From Alkalimarinus alittae (GTDB lineage: Bacteria > Pseudomonadota > Gammaproteobacteria > Pseudomonadales > Oleiphilaceae): 64,000 bases of DNA. A program made the position numbers and the translations under genes. Below the pieces are notes generated by a model, which was given only the letters and a program-made list of their open reading frames with translations, was not told the origin of the DNA and did not search any database. The stretch is taken from the NCBI RefSeq assembly GCF_026016465.1, contig NZ_CP100390.1, forward strand, positions 3,268,501-3,332,500. Direction: 5' to 3'. Positions 34,819 to 44,382 of the stretch are shown here, in pieces. Each line of letters starts with the position of its first letter. The first letter of the stretch is position 1.

Positions 34819-36309
34819 ATGATCAAAACCGATCCTAAAACATCCACTTCAACACCTACTCCTCGTATCGGTATCGTCGGGGGAGGTATGGCCGGCTCTA
34901 CAGTGGCATTGCGACTCGCTGAGCTGGGTATTAATGTTGTGCTATTTGAGGCAGGTAAAACGCTAGTCAATGGGCCGCCTATTTGCCATTTACATGCGGG
35001 CGGAAACCTTTATCGAGACATTTCAGATGAGCAGTGCATTACCCTACTTCGTCAGTCCATCGATACACTTAGAGTATATCCTCAGACCGCTAATATAAGA
35101 CCCACTGTCATTGCTATTCCCGCACGCGATAGCGGTTCACCAAATGACCTGCTTCCGCGCTTGAAGAAATTGCAAACAGAGTATGCGGCATTAATAACGC
35201 AAGACCCTAAGAACAATGTGCTCGGCGCTGCGAACGACTATTTTAAGCTCTATGACCGCCATACCTTAGAAGCATTAGCCAAGAAAGAAACACCGAAAAA
35301 GCCATTAACGTTAGATGACTGGATGATTCCTGTCGCCAAAAACCTCAACCTTGATGAGTTCAAGCTACCTCTTGTGCTGGTGCAAGAATACGGGCTGAGC
35401 ATTTTCCGTATTGCCTCTACCGTTAGCCTAGCCCTCGACCAACTAAAATCCTGTACCGTCTTAACCAGCACAAACGTAACCCATATTCAGTATCAGCAAA
35501 AACAGGCTAAATGGAAAATTGAATACCAATCTGAAGGCCATCCTAATCAATCGGTTACAGTTGATTATTTAATCAATGCCTGCGGCTATCGCACCGGGAT
35601 GCTAGATGACATGCTCGACTTTAAACGAAACCGAATGGTTGAATTTAAAGCCGCCTACATTGCTCACTGGTCATCCTGTCAGGGCGAATGGCCTGAGGTT
35701 ATTTTTCATGGTGAACGGGGGACGCCTGATGGAATGGCACAGCTGACACCTTACCCTGATGGATACTTTCAACTACATGGTATGACCAACGAGATTACCT
35801 TGTTTAAAGAAGGTCTTGTTGCATCGACGGAGCAAAGTGCTCAACCGATGCTTAACAGCTTATTTAATCGAAAATTAACCGACAAATGGAAGCACAACGA
35901 AATTGAGCGGCGAACAGCTAAAGCCATCGAGCATGTAGCCCAATTTATCCCGCGCTTTAAAAGTGCAACCGTAGGCGGCAATCCTATGTTCGGCGCTCAG
36001 CAAATTCCAGGAGATGACCCATCACTCCGTGCTGCCGACGTATCATTTGCAGGCCGTCACTATGCAAGGGCAGAAATAGTTAAAGCCTCTTCTGCACTAA
36101 CCGTAGCCAATGCCATCATTGATAGACTAAAAGAAGAGTCTTTCTTTACTTCCGAAAAGCTATTTGAACCAAAAGTGTTATCTCAACAATTTCCCGTCAC
36201 CAACGCCTTACCTTTAGAGCAAGTCACCTCACTTGCCGAAAATCTCGCTAAAGAGCGCGACTATCCGCCAGCACTTGCTAGAGCCGTAGGCTCACACACA
36301 CTAAAATAA
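34819..36309 (+). CDS. FAD-dependent oxidoreductase
   Basis: A 496-aa cytoplasmic flavoprotein. The FAD dinucleotide-binding motif is near the N-terminus (GIVGGGMAGSTVALRLAELG, then VVLFEAG); a second conserved stretch, LINACGYRTGMLDDML, and a C-terminal part (VSFAGRHYARAEIVKASSAL) resemble DAO-type enzymes. The substrate is not predictable. It is followed 10 nt later by a lipoprotein gene, likely in one unit. Confidence 0.85.
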   Translation: MIKTDPKTSTSTPTPRIGIVGGGMAGSTVALRLAELGINVVLFEAGKTLVNGPPICHLHAGGNLYRDISDEQCITLLRQSIDTLRVYPQTANIRPTVIAIPARDSGSPNDLLPRLKKLQTEYAALITQDPKNNVLGAANDYFKLYDRHTLEALAKKETPKKPLTLDDWMIPVAKNLNLDEFKLPLVLVQEYGLSIFRIASTVSLALDQLKSCTVLTSTNVTHIQYQQKQAKWKIEYQSEGHPNQSVTVDYLINACGYRTGMLDDMLDFKRNRMVEFKAAYIAHWSSCQGEWPEVIFHGERGTPDGMAQLTPYPDGYFQLHGMTNEITLFKEGLVASTEQSAQPMLNSLFNRKLTDKWKHNEIERRTAKAIEHVAQFIPRFKSATVGGNPMFGAQQIPGDDPSLRAADVSFAGRHYARAEIVKASSALTVANAIIDRLKEESFFTSEKLFEPKVLSQQFPVTNALPLEQVTSLAENLAKERDYPPALARAVGSHTLK

Positions 36310-36319
36310 AGAGATTATA

Positions 36320-36778
36320 ATGAAAATAATAAAACTTATTTCTGCTCTGGCGCTACTGCCACTGAGCGGATGCATGGTGTTTCCGTTAGAAGAATCAGAC
36401 CCCAATCGTTCATTATATTGGTGCCCTCCCCTTCATAACTGCGCGTCAACAGAGGCCGTCACGTTTGTACATAGCATTCAACCCTTTGAACTAGCCATGC
36501 CATTAGAAGAAGCTTGGCCATATATTAGGGAAGCCGTTAATAACCTTTCTGGAACAACCATAGAGTATGAATATGACGGTTATATTTTCGCAAAAAGCCG
36601 CAGCACCGTATTCCACTTCCTCGATTATTTTGAAGTGCTCGCCGTACCAGAAGAAAATCGTCTAAATGTACGTTCTTCATCACTTACTGCGCTGACAGAC
36701 CTTTTTGTAAACTATTTCAGGACAAGTTCATTTAGAAACGAACTAGCAGAAAAAGGCGTTATTGTGGTCAAGCAATAA
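36320..36778 (+). CDS. small lipoprotein of unknown function
   Basis: A 152-aa lipoprotein: signal peptide MKIIKLISALALLPLSGC with lipobox LSGC and a following Met, so the lipid anchor is at Cys18. The mature part has FELAMPLEEAWPYIREAVNN, a short alpha/beta domain resembling small DUF1499-like periplasmic proteins (not proven). Downstream of the FAD oxidoreductase by 10 nt. Confidence 0.8.
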   Translation: MKIIKLISALALLPLSGCMVFPLEESDPNRSLYWCPPLHNCASTEAVTFVHSIQPFELAMPLEEAWPYIREAVNNLSGTTIEYEYDGYIFAKSRSTVFHFLDYFEVLAVPEENRLNVRSSSLTALTDLFVNYFRTSSFRNELAEKGVIVVKQ

Positions 36779-36937
36779 AGATGGATACTCACTTGGTATA
36801 ACCTTCAATTGCTCAAGTGGGAGTAAACACTTAGCTTCCGTTCAAAGCGAGCGTTTAGGTCAAAAACAAGGGCAGACACATCGGTCTACCCTTCGTCGAG
36901 GACATTCAGCAACGCTTGCACACAGAACTATTACGGA

Positions 36938-38818
36938 CTATTTGCCTTGCGCATCACTAGCCCAAGACGCTTTATTGTCCAGTTTCAGTGCAGCTGAAAA
37001 TGCAATCTCGGCCTTATCTTTTTGACCGGAAGCCGCCAGTGCCTTACCTGCATGGTAATGAATAACCGCTACATTTGGTGCGACTTTACTTGCCGCAACA
37101 AGAACGTCTACTGCCTCTTTATATCGTTTTTGCTGATAAAGAATCCAACCCAGCGTATCCATCAAGTTTCCATTCTCAGACACAACCTGGTTGGCTTTTC
37201 GTGCCAATAATTCAGCTTCTTTATACTCTGCTTTTTGAGCTAAGATATTAGCTAAGTTATTCAAGACGACGACATTATCAGGCGTACTTTCTAATACGCC
37301 TCTGTATATTTTTTCAGCCTTTTCAACTTGCCCGTCCGCTTCCAACCTAGACGCATAAAACACACCCTCTCTTGAACCACCAGGAAACAACTCATATAAA
37401 TGTTCCGCTGTCTTAACTGCACCTGCCGTATCTCCAGCTTTAGACTGTGCCAAGCTAAGCGCATTTAATACCATGGGGTCACTCGGCGCTTTATCCCTTA
37501 ATGCCTGAAACACAACAACCGCTTCTTTATAGTCACGCAATGATGCTAAATATGCTCCGTATCTAAATTGTAGATACTGATTATCAGGAAGCGCTTTCAT
37601 TCCCTGTTTTAGTACATCAACACCTTTATCAAGCTCACCTTGCGCTTGAAGTAACTCAGAAAGCTGAGCAAACACAGCTGAGTCTGCCGCTCTATCGTTA
37701 ATCAAAGTACGATATATACGCTCGGCTTCAGCGTGTTTCTTGATACTAATATAATACTGGGCTTTTCGTTTTTCTATTGCGAGCTTATTGGCACCTAACG
37801 CTATGGCCTTTGTAAAAACGCCATTAGCTTCATCAAAACGCCCCAACTGAAGTAGCGTTTCTGCTAACTCCATTTGTGCAGGCAACCAGTCAGGGAATGC
37901 TGCTGCCATATTTTGAAAACCCGCTACCGCCTCATCTAAGTCACCCACACCTCTTGTGGCTCTTCCCATGCCAAGTGCTATTTCACGTGACTGAGGGTTT
38001 AGACGATAAGCTCTTTTAAAACGCTTTAGCGCTGCTTTATTATCCCCTAATCCAAGATAAGCAGACCCTAAGATGATATGCCCTTCAGTTACAGTCGATA
38101 CAATAGGAATACGCGTAACGAGTAGGTCAACCGTTTCCCTGTAACGTTTTTCAATATTCAGCACCTTACCTAGACCTAACGACACGCCCAAATAATTTGG
38201 AGACATCCCTTCTAACCCAAGACGGTAATATTCAATCGCTTTTTCATTCTTCTGTTGATACTCATATAACATCCCCAAACGTTGACTAGCCGTTCGCTCT
38301 TCTGGGTCTACAGCAATTGATTTTAATAACGTTTTTTCAGCCTCATCAAGTAACCCAGTCTCCATTTGGACAATACCAAGCTTGGTAATAGACCCTGCGT
38401 AATTAGGTTCCAACTTTATCGCTTGATTAAAATCGGCCATCGCTGCGTCTGCGTCTCGAGACAAAAATAATGCAACCCCTCTTACTTCATAGGCTAGCCC
38501 TGTTTTTGAACCGGCCTTAATAAGCTTGTTGGCTCTCTCTAATAGCAAATCGTAACGCTTTTGCTGTAATAAATGATTAACATCTTTAAATTCGCCGGCG
38601 CCCTCTCGGCCTTTTAGCACAATCAACTCGTTAGTGCTTGATCGATCTGAGTATTCAGCAAAACTATTATCAGCTTTGAATATGGGAAGTGCCTGCACTG
38701 TAGTGAGCGGCAGGGATAAACAAACAATAATAAATAGACGCAATGCTACAGAAGTAAATCCGTCACTCACATCCTGGTTCGGGCGGTATTTAAAAAATAA
38801 CATATACATATTTCTCAT
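36938..38818 (-). CDS. TPR-repeat protein (PrsT-like)
   Basis: Taken as 626 aa from ATG 38818, since the frame is open to 38971 but that part crosses the terminator of the VWA gene. An N-terminal membrane/signal segment (LRLFIIVCLSLPLTTVQA) is followed by many TPR repeats (for example ADFNQAIKLEPNYAGSITKL; EKAIEYYRLGLEGMSPNYLG; KRFKRAYRLNPQSREIALGM; LARKANQVVSENGNLMDTLG). Such secreted TPR proteins occur with PEP-CTERM systems (PrsT) as assembly factors. Next to a PEP-CTERM VWA protein, so a role in its surface display is possible. Confidence 0.85.
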   Translation of the reverse strand: MRNMYMLFFKYRPNQDVSDGFTSVALRLFIIVCLSLPLTTVQALPIFKADNSFAEYSDRSSTNELIVLKGREGAGEFKDVNHLLQQKRYDLLLERANKLIKAGSKTGLAYEVRGVALFLSRDADAAMADFNQAIKLEPNYAGSITKLGIVQMETGLLDEAEKTLLKSIAVDPEERTASQRLGMLYEYQQKNEKAIEYYRLGLEGMSPNYLGVSLGLGKVLNIEKRYRETVDLLVTRIPIVSTVTEGHIILGSAYLGLGDNKAALKRFKRAYRLNPQSREIALGMGRATRGVGDLDEAVAGFQNMAAAFPDWLPAQMELAETLLQLGRFDEANGVFTKAIALGANKLAIEKRKAQYYISIKKHAEAERIYRTLINDRAADSAVFAQLSELLQAQGELDKGVDVLKQGMKALPDNQYLQFRYGAYLASLRDYKEAVVVFQALRDKAPSDPMVLNALSLAQSKAGDTAGAVKTAEHLYELFPGGSREGVFYASRLEADGQVEKAEKIYRGVLESTPDNVVVLNNLANILAQKAEYKEAELLARKANQVVSENGNLMDTLGWILYQQKRYKEAVDVLVAASKVAPNVAVIHYHAGKALAASGQKDKAEIAFSAALKLDNKASWASDAQGK

Positions 38819-38880
38819 GCTTTGAGGTCCACATAATCGGGGACATGGGGTAGAGCTAAACAGTATAGGTAAACAGCAAA

Positions 38881-38914
38881 TAAAAAAACAGCAGCCCTTG
38901 GGCTGCTGTTTTTC
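38881..38914. terminator. intrinsic terminator after the VWA PEP-CTERM gene
   Basis: Perfect 11-bp stem AACAGCAGCCC / GGGCTGCTGTT with a short loop, flanked by an A run on the left and a T run on the right, so it can act in both directions. It lies 64 nt past the VWA gene stop and before the TPR gene start. Confidence 0.85.
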
Positions 38915-38977
38915 TTTGTTCGTCACTAAAACACTTAAGCAAGCACTGCCACCTAATAGAAAAGGCGACAAAACAAC

Positions 38978-40081
38978 TTAGCTTTTAGCTGTACGACGAC
39001 GAGCTAAACCTAAACCAGCAAACCCCATCAACATTAATGCTAAAGTACCTGGCTCAGAAACACTTGCTGTCGCACCACGAACTGTAATGGTATCTGCTTC
39101 AGTCGCTACACAACCTCCATCAACTAATGCACAAGTATCAAAAGCATGAACACCTTCTTCAAGTGCTGTGAACGTTACTTCATAAGTAAAGGTACGAGTT
39201 AACTCACGATCAAAGTCACCTACTGCTGTATCACCTACACAAGTTCCAGTATCAGCCGTTAAACATGTAACACTTACATCTACACCTGGTAGACCTGCGC
39301 CTAAATCGCCTACAGACACTTCAGAATAATTTTCAAAAGCAGCTGTAACCCCGTCAGTAATATCATCAACCAAATCTGCAGTATCTAAACCACTTGACTG
39401 TATAATACTTCCACCCGTTGCATCAGACAATTCAGAAGCTGCAATACCACCCGATGAAGTACTATTCATACCGGAATAGAGGCTACCGTAATTAATACCA
39501 ATGAATGTAATATCCTCGTCATTCAAAGCAGTTTTAGTGTCAGCTAAAGTAACACCGTCCGACTCTTTAAAGTTTGCATCGCTCAATGCAATGATAAAAC
39601 GCGTTGAACCTGGACGCCATGATGCATTAGTAGCCGCATCATAAGTTGCAAAAATACCTTCTTCAGGGAAGTCTCCGCCACAACCACCATCGCACAAGCT
39701 AATGCTTGATAAAGCCGAAGCCGTATCGGTAGAAGTAGTAGAAAGGTCAGACAGAACACCTGCAGAGCCAGGGTCAGAAAAATAACCAACACCTGTCGCA
39801 ACATCACCAAACGCACCCAAACCTGAAATGATATCGCCAATAGCGGCTTTTGCTTGGTTAATCTCACTCCCCATGCTGCCAGAGGTATCCATTAAAAACA
39901 TAACATCGATAAGACCTGTAGAAGGCGCCTCATCGTTGACAATCACTGTTTTAGTAATCGTTACGCTTTCGCCAACACTCAATGTATCAGAATAGCTGAC
40001 AGGGTCGATTGAATCAGCAAATGCCGAAGTTGATAAACCTAGTGTAAGTGCTACCGTTGCAGCACTAAATAATTTTTTCAT
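38978..40081 (-). CDS. von Willebrand factor A protein with PEP-CTERM sorting signal
   Basis: A 367-aa secreted protein. Signal peptide ends SAFA. Residues ~55-220 are a VWA domain with an intact MIDAS motif (FLMDTSGSMGSE), a metal-dependent adhesion site. Cys-containing beta repeats follow. The C-terminus has a PEP-CTERM signal: VSEPGTLALMLMGFAGLGLA then RRRTAKS (Pro-Glu motif variant SEPG, hydrophobic segment, Arg cluster), handled by an exosortase not in this window. Upstream of its start is a perfect CRP-type core (40165-40180). Confidence 0.92.
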   Translation of the reverse strand: MKKLFSAATVALTLGLSTSAFADSIDPVSYSDTLSVGESVTITKTVIVNDEAPSTGLIDVMFLMDTSGSMGSEINQAKAAIGDIISGLGAFGDVATGVGYFSDPGSAGVLSDLSTTSTDTASALSSISLCDGGCGGDFPEEGIFATYDAATNASWRPGSTRFIIALSDANFKESDGVTLADTKTALNDEDITFIGINYGSLYSGMNSTSSGGIAASELSDATGGSIIQSSGLDTADLVDDITDGVTAAFENYSEVSVGDLGAGLPGVDVSVTCLTADTGTCVGDTAVGDFDRELTRTFTYEVTFTALEEGVHAFDTCALVDGGCVATEADTITVRGATASVSEPGTLALMLMGFAGLGLARRRTAKS

Positions 40082-40486
40082 AGCAAAGCTCCCTTTAAAC
40101 TTTTATTAAGTACACTATTGAATTCGCTATAAGCAACCTATAGTGATTCTGCTCACAACCCCGATGTGAAACCTATCACAGTAGAAGTAAATTCATGAAC
40201 AACAAGTTTACAAGCAAAAAGTAAGCCATTAACAAATTAAAAATATATTCTTTTGTTTTTAATGGCTTTTTTAAGTTTTAAATACGAGCATAGGTTTTTC
40301 TCAACTCAGAAAATGTAAAAATAACCGACATTCCTAAATACTAACCAATCTGAGCGCTTTACTTCTGCCCAGCCTAGTCTAAATGGCTTAAACTGTTCCC
40401 ATCTTGCTCCGTCATCGGTATATTCATCATTGTCCGCATTAGCTGGACGCACAGCTTTCTATTTTAAAGACTAAGGATCTGCATCA
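40082..40486. other. divergent intergenic region
   Basis: 405 nt between the VWA gene and the sterol-desaturase gene. Apart from a CRP-type site (40165-40180) and AT-rich sequence, no gene or other structure was found. Confidence 0.4.
40165..40180. promoter_or_regulatory. CRP/Vfr-type binding site
   Basis: TGTGA-AACCTA-TCACA matches the CRP core TGTGA-N6-TCACA at all 10 defined bases. It is centred ~91 bp before the start codon of the VWA PEP-CTERM gene. Outer flanks (GA...GT) fit less well. Confidence 0.55.
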
Positions 40487-41596
40487 ATGTTAAAAAGGAT
40501 ATTTAGGGCTCGTGAAGTTCGAGTCGGTGAAGGTGTATTGAGTGGGTCAATTGCTAGCTTTTTATCAGTACTTTCCCTCTTAGGCGTTTTAGCGTTCCAT
40601 TTTCCTGAATACCTAACAACCCCAGAATTACGGCAGTCTTATGATGTAGCTATTATTCGATCGATTATGTTTGTTGCTCTACTGATCTCAGGCACGTTAG
40701 GTTTGCTCAATGTTGTGAGAAATAAGCGAAAACGGTTAGGTATATTTTCACTTATTGTCGTATTTACCTGCATCGCATTAGGTGGCCATCGAGTTGAAGT
40801 TGGAGATTTCCCGGACAACACGCCGTATTTGGGGCTGGACTGGTTTATTTTGGACTTATTAGGCTCCACGCTTATATTTATAATAATAGAAAAACTATTA
40901 CCATTTAGAGACCAACCCGTTTTACGCCCGCAGTGGAAAACAGACCTTGACCATTTTTTTCTAAACCATTTGCTTATAGGTTTTGCTTTATTGGTAGCAA
41001 ACCAGTTTGTAAATCGTTTTTTTGGCTGGGCTGTAAATGAAGATACACAGGCGATCATTACCTCTCTGCCTTTTGTTATTCAGTTATTTGTTGTCATTCT
41101 AGTTGCAGATTTAGCGCAATACGCAACACACCGAATTTACCATGAAGTTCCTTTATTCTGGCGGTTACATGCCGTACATCATAGTGTAAAGCATATGGAC
41201 TGGCTGGCAGGATCTCGCCAACATATTATAGAGTTATTAATCACACGTTCTTTCGTTTTAACGCCCATCTTTCTGTTAGGCTTCGAGAAGAATGTCATCA
41301 ACGCCTATGTCGTTATAGTAGGATTCCAAGCAGTGTTTAATCATGCAAATGTACAGATTAACTTTGGCTGGCTGAAATACATCTTTGTAACACCTCAGTT
41401 TCATCATTGGCATCATGCATCAGATGAAGCAGGTATTGATAAGAACTATGCAGCCCATTTTTCATTTATTGATTATCTATTTGGCTCAGCAGTAAAAGGA
41501 CAGGAGGAATGGCCTAAGGGGTATGGCGTTAAAGGCGATTACGTACCCGACGGTCTCCTCAAACAACAAATGTTCCCCTTCACCCATAAAGGATAG
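40487..41596 (+). CDS. sterol desaturase/fatty acid hydroxylase-family membrane protein
   Basis: A 369-aa membrane protein with several transmembrane segments (residues ~20-130 and ~155-210) and His-box clusters: HRIYHE, then HAVHHSVKHMD, then QFHHWHHASDE. These bind a di-iron centre for oxygen-dependent hydroxylation or desaturation of a lipid. Substrate unknown. It lies convergent with an FAD oxidoreductase, 65 nt away. Confidence 0.9.
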   Translation: MLKRIFRAREVRVGEGVLSGSIASFLSVLSLLGVLAFHFPEYLTTPELRQSYDVAIIRSIMFVALLISGTLGLLNVVRNKRKRLGIFSLIVVFTCIALGGHRVEVGDFPDNTPYLGLDWFILDLLGSTLIFIIIEKLLPFRDQPVLRPQWKTDLDHFFLNHLLIGFALLVANQFVNRFFGWAVNEDTQAIITSLPFVIQLFVVILVADLAQYATHRIYHEVPLFWRLHAVHHSVKHMDWLAGSRQHIIELLITRSFVLTPIFLLGFEKNVINAYVVIVGFQAVFNHANVQINFGWLKYIFVTPQFHHWHHASDEAGIDKNYAAHFSFIDYLFGSAVKGQEEWPKGYGVKGDYVPDGLLKQQMFPFTHKG

Positions 41597-41661
41597 CTAT
41601 TCAATAAATGACAGCGAGAAGAGGTGTTTAGAGTTTCAGGTTGCTCTTGAAGAGTGACCTT

Positions 41662-42948
41662 CTAGCGTTTCCACGGCACATCGCACCCCAACTGTTCAGA
41701 AATACCCATCGCCGACTGAACCGCACTCTCAAGCAATGGGATTCCTGGCATCGCATACGAACCGCAATACCAGATTTGGCGGTCGTTTTCTTTTTGAAGC
41801 AAGTTAAGGGATTTGATGGCAGCAAGACTTTCAAGGTTCACCGTGGGCCGTTCAAAGTGTGACCGCCCTAGAACCGTCTCTTTTTTAGGTTCCAGCAATG
41901 GGTTCCAGGTCTGGAACAATGGGGCCGCGGTTGCGAGAGAGGGGTAAATTTTATTTAACCAGATACTCGCCATCGGTTTGCTTTGTTTTTGATCTAGCAA
42001 AAAATTAACAGGGGCTCGATCACTGTCTTTATTGGGTATTAATGCGGTATCACCATGCACGACTACTTCACTTCGTTCGTAAGGCACCTTACTTAGCAGT
42101 TTTTTAGCAGCTGACTCATCACCCGAAATCATTTTCACTGCTTGATTGGCCTGCACCGCGATAACCACATGATCAAACACGTGCTCGCGCCCATTTGCTT
42201 CCACTATTTTTACATGCTCATTCTGCTTGCTGATACTCTCAACCTCTGCATTGCAGTGTAACGTGTTACAGTTTTCAAGCATTCGATGAATAGCATCTTC
42301 AGCGCCCCGCTTAGCTCGCCAAATGCCGTTAAACAGCATTCCATTGGCTAAAAAGTCGATAATAATTTCAGCGGGATATTGTTTTACTGCAGCATATGAA
42401 CAGGTACATATCGCCGCAAAAGATGGCAAGATGACGTCGTCAATAAACGCTGAGGAGTATTGATTGGCGCGGAGGTAATGCTCGATAGTTAAGCCTTCGG
42501 TTAGGCCTTTTTTGCGATCTCGTTTGGCAAAGACCAAAAAGCGGGCCGCATCTCTCGCGATTCTCACGGATTTCAAGTTCACCTTACTTAAACCGGCAAA
42601 AACAGGAAACGCGCGTTTACCCAACTCAACGTAGCGATAACCAAAATAAACACTTTTATTACTATCAGACGAGTAAGACGCTGAGTGGTCTGTTCGCTGT
42701 ATTTCAACGCCCATCTCTTGATAAAACGCGACTAGGTTTTTGTAGTAGCAGGTATTAAAAGCGCGTAAAGGGACATCAATTCGCTCTTCAATTTCCCCAT
42801 CTTTAAAACTGAGGTTAAACGCCCCCATGCCCGGAGCATCATGGCGTTCAAATAACGTCACATGATGTTTTCTACCCAACAACCAAGCAACACTGAGGCC
42901 TGCAATACCACTCCCTACAACGGCTATATTCTTTTGCTCTTGCGTCAT
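41662..42948 (-). CDS. FAD/NAD-binding amine-oxidase-like protein (COG2907 type)
   Basis: A 428-aa flavoprotein. N-terminal dinucleotide motif AVVGSGIAGLSVAWLLGRKH and FERHDAPGMGAFN. The layout resembles the predicted NAD/FAD-binding proteins (COG2907) often found beside cyclopropane-fatty-acid synthase-like genes, though no such gene is present here. Reaction unknown; a role in lipid modification is plausible given the convergent desaturase-like gene. Confidence 0.85.
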   Translation of the reverse strand: MTQEQKNIAVVGSGIAGLSVAWLLGRKHHVTLFERHDAPGMGAFNLSFKDGEIEERIDVPLRAFNTCYYKNLVAFYQEMGVEIQRTDHSASYSSDSNKSVYFGYRYVELGKRAFPVFAGLSKVNLKSVRIARDAARFLVFAKRDRKKGLTEGLTIEHYLRANQYSSAFIDDVILPSFAAICTCSYAAVKQYPAEIIIDFLANGMLFNGIWRAKRGAEDAIHRMLENCNTLHCNAEVESISKQNEHVKIVEANGREHVFDHVVIAVQANQAVKMISGDESAAKKLLSKVPYERSEVVVHGDTALIPNKDSDRAPVNFLLDQKQSKPMASIWLNKIYPSLATAAPLFQTWNPLLEPKKETVLGRSHFERPTVNLESLAAIKSLNLLQKENDRQIWYCGSYAMPGIPLLESAVQSAMGISEQLGCDVPWKR

Positions 42949-43200
42949 CTAATCCTTCACTCTGCTTTAATCTGCCATTAACACGCGTCGATAAATACAG
43001 TCATGTTAGCAAGTTTTTATCATTGGGTTCTATTCAGCTTATTAATAAATCAAAGATTATAAATTCACCCCATTTTAAATAGAAACGTGCGCTCATTATT
43101 TAATTGGGCAAAACCAATCAAAATGTTACCCTCATTAATCGCTTAATATGTAACTATTAATACCCCGTTATTATCCTAGACACAGGTTAGATCAGCACCC

Positions 43201-44382
43201 ATGAAATTCATCCACACCTCTGATTGGCATATCGGCCGGCAGTTTCATAATGTTTCACTGCTTGAAGATCAGCGTCATGTACTCTCGCAAATAATAGATT
43301 ATATACAATCAGAGAATGCCGACGTATTGGTCATCGCTGGGGATATCTATGATCGATCTATTCCCCCTGCAGCGGCGGTAGATTTATTAGATGAGGTGCT
43401 TAATCAAGTCTGTAATGAAATGAACGTGCCTGTCATCATTATTTCAGGTAATCATGATAGCGCCGAGCGCCTACGTTTTGGCGCTAGGCAATTAAAACAG
43501 GCAGGATTACATATCATTGGTGATATTAATGCCATTACTGACCCTGTCGTCATAAAGAGTAAGTCAGGACTCTTAGTCAATTTTTACGGCATTCCTTATC
43601 ACGACCCAGAACAAGTGCGCCATCACTACGACACACCTGTCCGTAACCACGATGAAGCCCATTCATTATTGGTTGATACTATAAAACAGTCGATCCCCTT
43701 ACCTTCACCCGCAACAGAGGCCAACAAATCTGAGAACTCAGTCAATGTCCTACTAAGCCACTGCTTTGTTGATGGCGCTGAAGAGTCGGAATCAGAAAGG
43801 CCACTTTCTATTGGTGGCGCAGATCGAGTCTCCTATACTCCCATGACCGATTTTAATTACGTGGCACTCGGTCATTTACATAGCCCTCAATACAGAGGCG
43901 AACCCTATATTCGTTATTCGGGATCAATCCTCAAATACAGTTTCTCTGAACAACACCAGAAAAAAGGCGTCACCCTCGTGGAGCTTGACGATAACGGCAA
44001 AGCTCACATAACACCACTTCCTCTCAAACCACTCAGAGATATGAGAGTCATTGAAGGAGCGCTTACCGATATCATCGATAACGGGAAAACAGACCCCGAT
44101 AGTGATGACTATGTCATGATCAGGCTGACAGATACCCACGCCATTTTGGACGCGATGGGTAAACTACGAACTGTTTACCCCAATGTATTACACCTTGAAA
44201 AGCCGGGCATCATGGCCGTGGGTGAGAGAAAAGCAATGAATCGAGAAAAGCTGAAACGGGGTGAACTGGAGATGTTTCAGGACTTTTTTGATCAGGTATC
44301 CGGCAATAGCTTATCAGCAGAACAATATAGTGCACTAGAAGCGGTCATTGATAGCCTTCATAAACAGGAGGAGAAGCAATGA
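43201..44382 (+). CDS. sbcD: SbcD nuclease subunit
   Basis: A 393-aa Mre11-type metallophosphoesterase. The phosphoesterase motifs are present: FIHTSDWHIGRQFH, VIAGDIYDRS, ISGNHDSAERL, VLLSHCF and ALGHLHSPQY. With SbcC it forms the SbcCD nuclease that cleaves hairpins and DNA ends blocked by protein. Its stop overlaps the sbcC start by 4 nt (ATGA). Confidence 0.96.
   Translation: MKFIHTSDWHIGRQFHNVSLLEDQRHVLSQIIDYIQSENADVLVIAGDIYDRSIPPAAAVDLLDEVLNQVCNEMNVPVIIISGNHDSAERLRFGARQLKQAGLHIIGDINAITDPVVIKSKSGLLVNFYGIPYHDPEQVRHHYDTPVRNHDEAHSLLVDTIKQSIPLPSPATEANKSENSVNVLLSHCFVDGAEESESERPLSIGGADRVSYTPMTDFNYVALGHLHSPQYRGEPYIRYSGSILKYSFSEQHQKKGVTLVELDDNGKAHITPLPLKPLRDMRVIEGALTDIIDNGKTDPDSDDYVMIRLTDTHAILDAMGKLRTVYPNVLHLEKPGIMAVGERKAMNREKLKRGELEMFQDFFDQVSGNSLSAEQYSALEAVIDSLHKQEEKQ

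Noticed and set aside
38819-38971. N-terminal extension of the TPR protein
   Set aside because: The extra 51 codons cross a perfect intrinsic terminator and encode a Cys/Pro-rich stretch unlike a signal peptide; a start at 38818 or 38809 is more likely.
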